From Aplidium turbinatum (lineage: Eukaryota; Chordata; Ascidiacea; Aplousobranchia; Polyclinidae), in the NCBI GenBank assembly GCA_918807975.1, contig OU964921.1, positions 44,294,498 to 44,358,497 of the forward strand: a DNA stretch of 64,000 nt, given 5' to 3'. Each line of letters begins with the position of its first letter. The first letter of the stretch is position 1. Under the pieces are notes generated by a model. It saw only the letters and a list, made by a program, of their open reading frames with translations. It searched no databases and was not told the origin of the DNA. This document shows positions 57,877-64,000 of the stretch, piece after piece. The position numbers were made by a program, and so were the translations under genes.

Positions 57877-59023
57877 TGTTAGATTTTCAACAGGTCCTTG
57901 AAAGGCCTGCCTTTCGTTTTACCGCATTACTCCCGTTAATTTGTGTATTCGCCACCTAGCGTCGTTTCCCCTTCATTGTTATGTTATCGCTCTTTGCAAA
58001 TGGCAACACTCACCACGAGATTGTCTATGGAACTTTCGAGACGTTTTCGTTTTTGCTGCTAGTTTGCCAGCTAGCCGAACTTGTTAGTTACTGTAGTTTG
58101 TGACTGAAAGTTGATTGATTGATGTTTATGCTTTGTTAGCTGCTTCTCTGTTATGTATTTTTACAGAACTTAAGTTTGATAACTGCTATGGTAATACTTA
58201 TTTGCGTGTAGGCTGAATTCCATATTTGCAGCTTGCTATCTCTCAAAGTTCAACTTACTGGTGAGCGTACTTGTGATGTAATAATGTTTTGTATAACTGA
58301 ATGTTGACTGTCTACCGTAAACAAACGTAACGTATCTCTGATGTGCGTAAATTGTTGTTAGGCTAATACTTCAAACTTAAATATTGCAGAGTCAATCACT
58401 ATAGAATCCTTCGCGTACAAGTGCATCATTTGGCATTACTGATCCGGTCATACTACCGGTATGTTTGTTATTCTGAATTGTATGATCAATTGATTTGTGT
58501 CGTGAATTGTGGATTCATGTTTACTACTGAATTATTGACCAATAATTTGTCAGCCTAATGGAAATTAATTCTCGTAAACCGATCTTAACTAGGCCAAGTG
58601 AATTGCCACGTTTCTTTGTTTTTTAATGATTATTGACCTAGCGTTATGGTTGTACGGTACGGTAGCCTACGTAATAATTGTGTAAGGTAACATCGCGAAT
58701 TTATTTATTCAGTGCGTCATTGGCCAACCTGTGGAACTTGTGTACCGTACAGTGGATTGAGAACTGTTTGTCAACAAATTTGGTACGTTTATCAGTTCGA
58801 CTGTTGTGCTTGCTGAATTGTGACTAGTGTCTTATGTTGTGTTATTTCTTGACAGAAAAACCGTATAAACTTCATTGCTGCGAAGCAGTCATTGGAAACC
58901 GAGTGATTTCTTCAAGTTGGCGTGCTTTAACAGTTGCTCAATCCTGCCGGGTGGATTAGGAAAATCGTGACGTCACCGGCGCAATTAACTACCGCACCTG
59001 TTGTGTTCGCGTCGCACACAACA
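57877..59023 (+). repeat. BEL/Pao 3' LTR
   Basis: 1147 bp, same start and end as the 5' LTR, followed by the GCTGC duplication. Confidence 0.95.
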
Positions 59024-60650
59024 GCTGCTATAAGCAAAGTGTCAGCTCTCGTCCCCCAGCTGGATCTAGCCAAGCGCTTGATTAGCCCAGCGCGGTTTGT
59101 CAGTTTCTTGCGCAGTGACATGGTGGTGGTAGGTGAGCAATCTGTCTAGTGACACCCCAAGAATTTTTGGTTTGGGGCAGAAGGACAGAGGTTTTCCATT
59201 GTTCTGAACATGTACTTGTACAGTAGCTTGCGATCAGCTCCCCGATTGTTTAGGTGGAAAGCTGCTGCCACACTTTTGGTTTCGCTGAGTTTCAGCCGCC
59301 AATTCTGAAGATAAACTGAGAGAGTTTTCATGCCCTGGCTCAAGGTGTCTTCTAGGCTTTATAACTGTGGGCTTAATAAGCGGGGACTAGGCCTACTGTA
59401 CTACTTTGGAAAGTAGAAGTTTTCTTGTACAAAATTGTACGAAACCCAGCACGTCAAAGAGTAGGCCTATATGATTGTATTTATTTTTGACATACAAGTT
59501 ATATTTATAGTAAGTTTAAACTCTTTTGCGACCCACTGTGGATGGACTCGCGACCCAAGTTTGGGTTGCGACCCACTATTTGCAGATCCCTGGTTAAGAA
59601 CCTCGCACATCGTAGACAATTTAGGCAAAAAGCGAATAACAGAAATTGTTATATTGCAAAATGTAGCCTATTTATATATTTCGTTTTTGTAATGTTGACA
59701 ACTTGAAGTTTGTTGGTCTATATAATTATTATGTACTGCCACTTCCTATGTTTTGATTGCTTACTTGTGGACACGCCAAGAAGAAAGTGTTATCAAAACT
59801 TCAAAAGGTCTATATTTTTGGATTTGGGAACCCCCCCTTGAAAATGTCTGGCTACGGGCCTGGGGAAGGGACATGTAGCCATCGAGTTTGCTGCTACATG
59901 TAAATGGAGCCTATCTCATAATTTTGAATGTATCTCACAATTACTGTTTGCAAAAACGCTATTTCTCCGACTTCTCCCAAAAGCATTTGCAGTGATACAT
60001 TTCCTCAATTGCAAGTTTTGGCAATGAGAGCATTTCCAAAGAACGTTTATTTCGAAACCAAGTTTTTTGTGTCTTTATCCAAGGAAAGATTTCTTATTGT
60101 AACGTTTTTTATTCGTCAATGAATATTATCTGCTTGTAACAACTGTTTTGAACAGTTTGTGGCCTACATAGCCTACTATTTTGATCGTGGATTGCTATTC
60201 TTCGTAGAGCTGATAACGCAAAAAACGTTTGCTATTATACAGTAGTTTCTAATTAACAGGTTTGTGATCACTGGCTTTTCTGTTGTAGCATAAGAAATAA
60301 CGCGCTTTGTATTATTGAGGTCAAACCAAACAAAGGAAAACAAGAGGATGTTTCTCTCTGCTGGCGCATATCGATGCACGAAGCAATTATGAGCTTATGG
60401 CTTGTTATCGCAATGTAATCCATTTCACGCTTTGCTGGAAGTTAGCTAGAAATAGCAAAATTCACCAAAATCTTGAATTTACAAGAAAACTACACAACTT
60501 TTAGCATCAAATTTAATATCATCAGATCCGCCTGGCAATTTTAGGAAAAGTCAAGAAAAACCAAGTGCATGTCGTTACTGTGCTTCAAGTAATCAAAGGA
60601 AATATGAGGGAGGGCCAAATCTGGCCTCCTTTTGAGGAGCAAAATGTTAA

Positions 60651-61480
60651 TCCCTAAATCACTCTATTATAATATTAGATAGCTTCTGCATTCACCTACA
60701 ATATAACCACAATTACAAGAATAAAAAGATTTCGTCCTAAATGTTTTTTTTTTTTTTTTGAAATGGTTTCCTTTCGGTATATAAAATTCGTACCACATCA
60801 TGCGCGTTCAGTCAGTGTGAAGTCATTTTGATGTAATGTTGCAAGCAGTTTCAGAAATTTTCGAAAATATATTTTGTAACATATACTGTAGTCAACAAAA
60901 CAATCGGGTTTTGTGTTGCTGTTAATGTTAGAAAAAGCGTCAGAAAATGATACAGTTTGAATATTTCCAAACTAAACTTACGTTTACTTTGTTTAGTGTC
61001 CTATATATGGTTAGAAATTATTCTGCTTTGTAAGCTGATGTATTTTTTTCTTCATAATAAACAACTAGCTGAATAATTTCGAAGGTATAATCACTTGAGA
61101 GTAATGCGATTACACCAGAAAACAATAGTCCAGCCGGAGACTTCTCCGCAATAGTCGATGAAAAAGTAAAGCGAAAGGAAATTGAACAAAAGCGTATTGT
61201 ACTGCGTCATGGGGGTTCCCCGATATCCTAGCTAGTGCGACGAAAAATACTGCCAGGGATCAAATTAAATACGCACAGTAAAGGAGAGTTTCGAAAAATT
61301 AATTACGCACTTAACGGGTTAATTTGCTTTCTTAAAGCCACAACAAGCGAACGAGTCAACTTTTCTCCACAATGTATGAGAGCTAAAAGTCAAGTAGAGA
61401 AGCTATGATTATGATTTATGGATACCATTTTTCAAAGTTTTTGGTATGAAACGGTTAAGGTTTGTTCCAACAAACTGCTG
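60651..61480. other. Remaining interior of the outer hAT, no gene seen
   Basis: AT-rich sequence between the TTAA element and the right hAT end. A T-run lies at about 60743-60759. No transposase motif was recognised on either strand. Confidence 0.4.
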
Positions 61481-61548
61481 CAGGGGTGTCACAAAATATT
61501 TTTCTCTCTTGTAGGGTGCCTTAAGCCTAAAGAGGTTGGGAACCACTG

Positions 61549-61800
61549 ACTAGAACAGTGAGCAATTACGAGTCATCAACCATAACAGTGTAGACTCCAC
61601 GCTAGCCATTTACACCATGCAACTAACTATATCAATCCTATAGTTTTCGGCAGCCGATTTTAGGAAGAATTGACAGCGATAGAACAGCCTATTTGAGCAA
61701 AATAGCCTACACGTGTTAATCGCTGCCAATTGTTGCTAAAATCGACTGCCCGAGAAACACATTCAAGCTTGTAGTTCAATGTAGAAAATCTAAGTCTTAA
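61549..61800 (+). repeat. Dispersed repeat R, right half of the split copy
   Basis: AGAACAGTGAGCA, AACCATAACAGTGTAGACTC, CACGCTAGCCAT and TTTTCGGCAGCCGATTTTAG correspond in order to 17995-18110. An internal inverse (AAAATCGACTGCC at about 61738) adds a short inverted repeat. Confidence 0.55.
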
Positions 61801-62230
61801 AATGATCCTTCAACTGTGCTTTTAGGTGCTCACTTTATTTAAAAGGGGAGGAATAAACGATTTTAAAATAAGCAAAGTAAAAGATGCATCTAACTACAAG
61901 CTATTGTGAATCTTATGTTGATACTTATTTATACTTGAAGTCGGAAAGAATGTGGCAGGCGTGAAAATTCTTTCCTCGCTATTATACAGAAAGTTACGTT
62001 TAGTGACTTAACAATATTGCGATACCCAACGTCCAATCAGTTTATCACCTCTTTGCGTAGTTCATGTAACTTTTGCAGATTATCTCCCTCAAGAAATATT
62101 TTCAGTTTTTTCAAAACAATCTTACTAAAAAGAGCTCTATTGACGTTTAGGTTATTACTTTTATATTTAACTACGTTTTTTAAACCATCTTTACGACAAA
62201 TTGATTTTGTGGTCGAAGACTATTCTGCAA

Positions 62231-62993
62231 GTAGAATGCTGATCATGGTATAGCGCGAAGCTGCAGGTTTTCGTCTGACTCTCTTCAGGAGCTATTGTCA
62301 AAATAAAAAAGCATAAAAGTGGTGAAGTATTTATAGTAGAAGAAAAGTGAAAATTACATTTTTAAAACGGTCAATCAATGTATTTTTGCCGTCAAACTAC
62401 GTATATTCTTCAGCACCAAAGAAATTTTATGTTTTACCAACAAAGACTGCTTGCCTACCATAAAGTTTAGTAACATAACTTACCAATTTAACTGCGTAAG
62501 CCTCACGTCCCAACGTTTAGAAGAGCTACGAATCAAACAACATGTCCCATAAATAATTAGAGAAGGAAACAATACAACAAGAAATCAACGAAATTGTGCT
62601 TGTAAAACAGTAAATGACAAAATCATATCTAGTGAGTCTGTAATAGGGCAACATGTGCTGGATAATGAAGAATGTGGTTTGAACTTTAAACTAGAAATGT
62701 TTTCAATTCTTGCTAAAGGCCGTTTCTCGTTACACCTCGCAGCACTGGAAACAAGTTTTATAAAAACTCTCGTTCCAATATTATGCCGCCAAAAAGAAAT
62801 CGTTGATTCCATAGAATTTCTTCGTTAATTTTGAATTAATCTGATTAGCCAAATTTACTTATCGTTTTTCTTCTAAGTTACAATAAATACTTCACCGCTT
62901 CTAGGATTATTTTATTCTGACGATAGCTCCTGACAAGGGTCAGACGAAAACCTGCAGCTTCGAGCTACCACGAGCATTGATTAACATTCTACT
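62231..62993. repeat. Foldback element with about 125-bp arms, 763 bp
   Basis: The left arm has GTAGAATGCTGATCATGGTA, GAAGCTGCAGGTTTTCGTCT, AGGAGCTATTGTCA and GTGAAGTATTTAT. The right arm has the inverse, ATAAATACTTCACC, TGACGATAGCTCCTGAC, AGACGAAAACCTGCAGCTTC and ATTAACATTCTAC. The middle shows no recognisable gene. It lies about 60 bp before fucosyltransferase exon 5. Confidence 0.8.
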
Positions 62994-63055
62994 CACAATC
63001 TTCAAGTTTTGTACCACGATTCAACTCTTCCAAAACTATGTTATTAATTTTACAG

Positions 63056-63172
63056 GAGAAGCGACCAGTACTATGTTTGGCTATGCAGGGAGTCACCTTT
63101 GAATATAAAAACAAAGATTAACCAACCCTTCGAAAAATATGATGACGCTTTCAACCTAACTATGACAAACAG
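63056..63172 (+). CDS. Alpha-1,3-fucosyltransferase-like gene, exon 5
   Basis: The acceptor TTAATTTTACAG ends at 63055, and the donor AACAG|GTACGA follows 63172. Its first base completes the Arg codon of exon 4. It reads RSDQYYVWLCRESPLNIKTK then INQPFEKYDDAFNLTMTNR, ending in phase 2. Q.YVW..(R)ESP.N and FN(W/L)TMT.R are the two most typical GT10 blocks; in known enzymes the next residues are DSDI, which must lie in the following exon beyond the window. Here L replaces the usual W in FNWTM. The five exons give about 170 codons of an expected 350-400. This exon is separated from exon 4 by 19.8 kb of nested transposons. Confidence 0.88.
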
Positions 63173-63640
63173 GTACGAGACATACTGTGTATTGTGTTTA
63201 ACAAAAAAGTTGTTACCAAATATACTCAGCCATGCATGTGCACATTTTCACCATCAAATTATTACTGTGTCTTTGATGCGCCCTTCAGATAAAAAAAAAC
63301 GTTATCAAGGTAAAGGATTGATTTCAAAGGGGTTCCTTTAGCTATCCAACTCCCTTATTACATCTGGGGTGATGTGACGCCACATTCCCATTGTCATTCC
63401 CATCTTCCACACCAAATAAGGTGACAGATTCTTCAAACACAATCCACCCATTCAAGAGGATGGATAAGATAAGCAAAAAATCTCTGGATAATCCCAACCA
63501 GACGGGCGATACAATAGATTCCATTTTCTCGAATTCACCGAAGTTGAAAAATTGTTGGTTGCAAAGAAAAGCACTGAAGGCGAGGCTGAGCCGATTATTT
63601 CCACTTAAATCTATTCCTCTACTGAATGCCAACCAGAAAG
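63173..63640. other. Start of intron 5, nothing recognised
   Basis: No further fucosyltransferase block (DSDI region) was found up to the right edge, and no other gene. Confidence 0.45.
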
Positions 63641-63644
63641 TCTT

Positions 63645-63722
63645 CGTACATGGCTCGACAAGGTATCGAACCCACGTTTACAGATGCAGTCAACAAGCTA
63701 CAGAGGCAGTTGCGGGACTACA
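63645..63722 (-). repeat. tRNA-like segment, possible SINE head
   Basis: On the minus strand CTGTAGCTTGTTGACTGC (A-box-like) is followed by GGTTCGATACC (B box). There is no cloverleaf and no second copy in the window, so the call is weak. Confidence 0.35.
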
Positions 63723-63840
63723 GTAATGATATATAAAACGCTAATTGACTGTGAGTAACAATATTTCTCTGCATGTTTCATCGAACGAACTGCAATTTTT
63801 TTGTAAGATTGCTGCTCACACATACTTTTTTCATTTTTAA

Positions 63841-64000
63841 CCCTTTGAAGGTTTGGGGGGGGCTGTCAATTCAACTTTTTTGCATCAACAGTTGTATCTC
63901 TAAAACCACTGAGGATGCGACTACGAGATTTCTTGACTTTTCCTAACTTTTATTCACCTCTATTGAGCTGAAATTTTGAGCGAATAAAGGTTATAAATTG
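63841..64000 (+). mobile_element. Left end of another TTAA-flanked element (cut by the window)
   Basis: TTAA at 63837-63840 is followed by CCCTTTGAAGGTTTGG and a G-run, as in the elements at 3959 and 48495 (TTAA-CCCTTTGCTTTTCAA then a G-run). Only the left end is inside the window. Confidence 0.4.

Larger units (their letters stand above)
52242..59023 (+). mobile_element. BEL/Pao LTR retrotransposon (innermost layer), young
   Basis: Two long terminal repeats of the same length (1147 bp; TGTTAG...ACAACA) enclose a gag-pol type open frame. The flanks carry the 5-bp duplication GCTGC (52237-52241 and 59024-59028), within the BEL/Pao range. I saw no differences between the LTRs in the stretches I compared, so insertion is recent. 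Parts recognised: gag, zinc knuckles, aspartic protease, integrase. The outline looks whole, but it is broken internally (about one break), so it is probably non-autonomous. It lies inside a LINE. Confidence 0.92.
51473..59362 (-). mobile_element. LINE (Jockey-like), split by an LTR element (fourth layer)
   Basis: A 12-bp duplication AAC(C/T)GTGGGCTT flanks it (51461-51472 and 59363-59374). The 3' end is at the left with a (CGA)n tail. The coding part on the minus strand runs from LQNWRLKLSETKSVAAAFHL (about 59310-59250) to LTNRAGLIKRLARSSWG (about 59095). Across the LTR element it continues with SSAEYCKPVWC (about 52225-52190) and down to the Cys-His region near 51680. It is 5'-truncated. 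A TAGGCTA at 52202-52208 interrupts its frame. Confidence 0.88.
50815..59862 (-). mobile_element. hAT element (third layer of the nest)
   Basis: Ends CAGGCCCGTAGCCAG and CTGGCTACGGGCCTG, flanked by perfect 8-bp repeats GGGAAGGG (50807-50814 and 59863-59870). Subterminal GGAACCCCCCCTTGA occurs at both ends. It contains a transposase C-terminus and a LINE insertion. Confidence 0.95.
48495..60646 (+). mobile_element. TTAA-flanked 3.2-kb element, copy 2, interrupted
   Basis: TTAA at 48491-48494 and 60647-60650. Sequence up to 50814 and from 59863 is collinear with 3959-7156. The hAT at 50815-59862 interrupts it at a site equal to 6372-6379 of copy 1, duplicating GGGAAGGG. About 3.1 kb remains without the insertion. 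Confidence 0.88.
43740..61548. mobile_element. hAT element (outermost layer of a five-level nest)
   Basis: Left end (T)AGTGGTTCTCAATC with GGTGCCGCGGCACCC; right end GGTTGGGAACCACTG preceded by AGGGTGCC. The flanks CACTAGAA and ACTAGAAC share ACTAGAA, and the surrounding repeat R is continuous across the insertion when compared with 17880-18240. Its own sequence, outside the nested insertions, is about 1.5-2 kb. No transposase was recognised in that part. Confidence 0.65.

Noticed and set aside
59510-59605. A separate hAT element (GCGACCCACTGTGG, GATCCCTGGTTAAGAAC).
   Set aside because: Only one end-like segment is present, with no partner or duplication. It is left as interior of the surrounding hAT.
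63391-63726. A 111-residue + strand open frame next to exon 5.
   Set aside because: It overlaps a tRNA-like segment on the other strand, does not resemble a GT10 continuation, and a longer minus-strand frame exists in the same place.

Overview
The window is animal nuclear DNA: AT-rich, with GT-AG introns and very rich in transposons. The element mix (hAT, piggyBac, XPG-nuclease/Academ-like, BEL/Pao, Ty3/Gypsy, Jockey-like LINEs, tRNA SINEs) suggests a marine invertebrate, but I cannot name the species. There is no bacterial or viral gene organisation.

Only one host gene is convincing. It is the 5' half of an alpha-1,3-fucosyltransferase-like gene (GT10) on the + strand, with five phase-compatible coding exons at 28242-28415, 32028-32083, 40839-40946, 43162-43235 and 63056-63172. 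It starts with a type II signal anchor and runs off the right edge. Its introns hold almost all of the transposons to the right of 28 kb. Everything left of 28 kb looks intergenic or like an unrecognised upstream intron.

Layout. 1-960: fragment of a dispersed transposon-type protein family. 1.5-3.3 kb: decayed piggyBac with TTAA target duplication. 4.0-7.2 kb: TTAA-flanked 3.2-kb element, with a second copy at 48.5-60.6 kb. 8-10 kb: SINE and LINE fragments. 11 kb: minisatellite split by a hAT MITE. 12.8-17.0 kb: LINE tail and a Ty3/Gypsy fossil. 17.5-20.4 kb: two hAT elements, one carrying a U6 snRNA pseudogene. 22.0-27.0 kb: a repeat-ended MITE hosting an element with ~480-bp inverted repeats and an XPG-type nuclease gene. 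28.2-64 kb: the fucosyltransferase gene. Intron 1 has a split SINE, a MITE and a minisatellite split by a hAT. Intron 2 has a TIR element encoding the same protein family as the left edge. Intron 4 (19.8 kb) holds a nest five levels deep: hAT > TTAA element > hAT > LINE > BEL/Pao element, with two further hATs beside it.

The observation I rate highest is a recurrent micro-insertion. TA dinucleotides have become TA-GCC-TA or TA-GGC-TA (sometimes TA-CAG-TA or TA-GGCC-TA). It shows up wherever two copies of a repeat, or a readable coding frame, can be compared. It looks like Tc1/mariner excision footprints scattered through the window.
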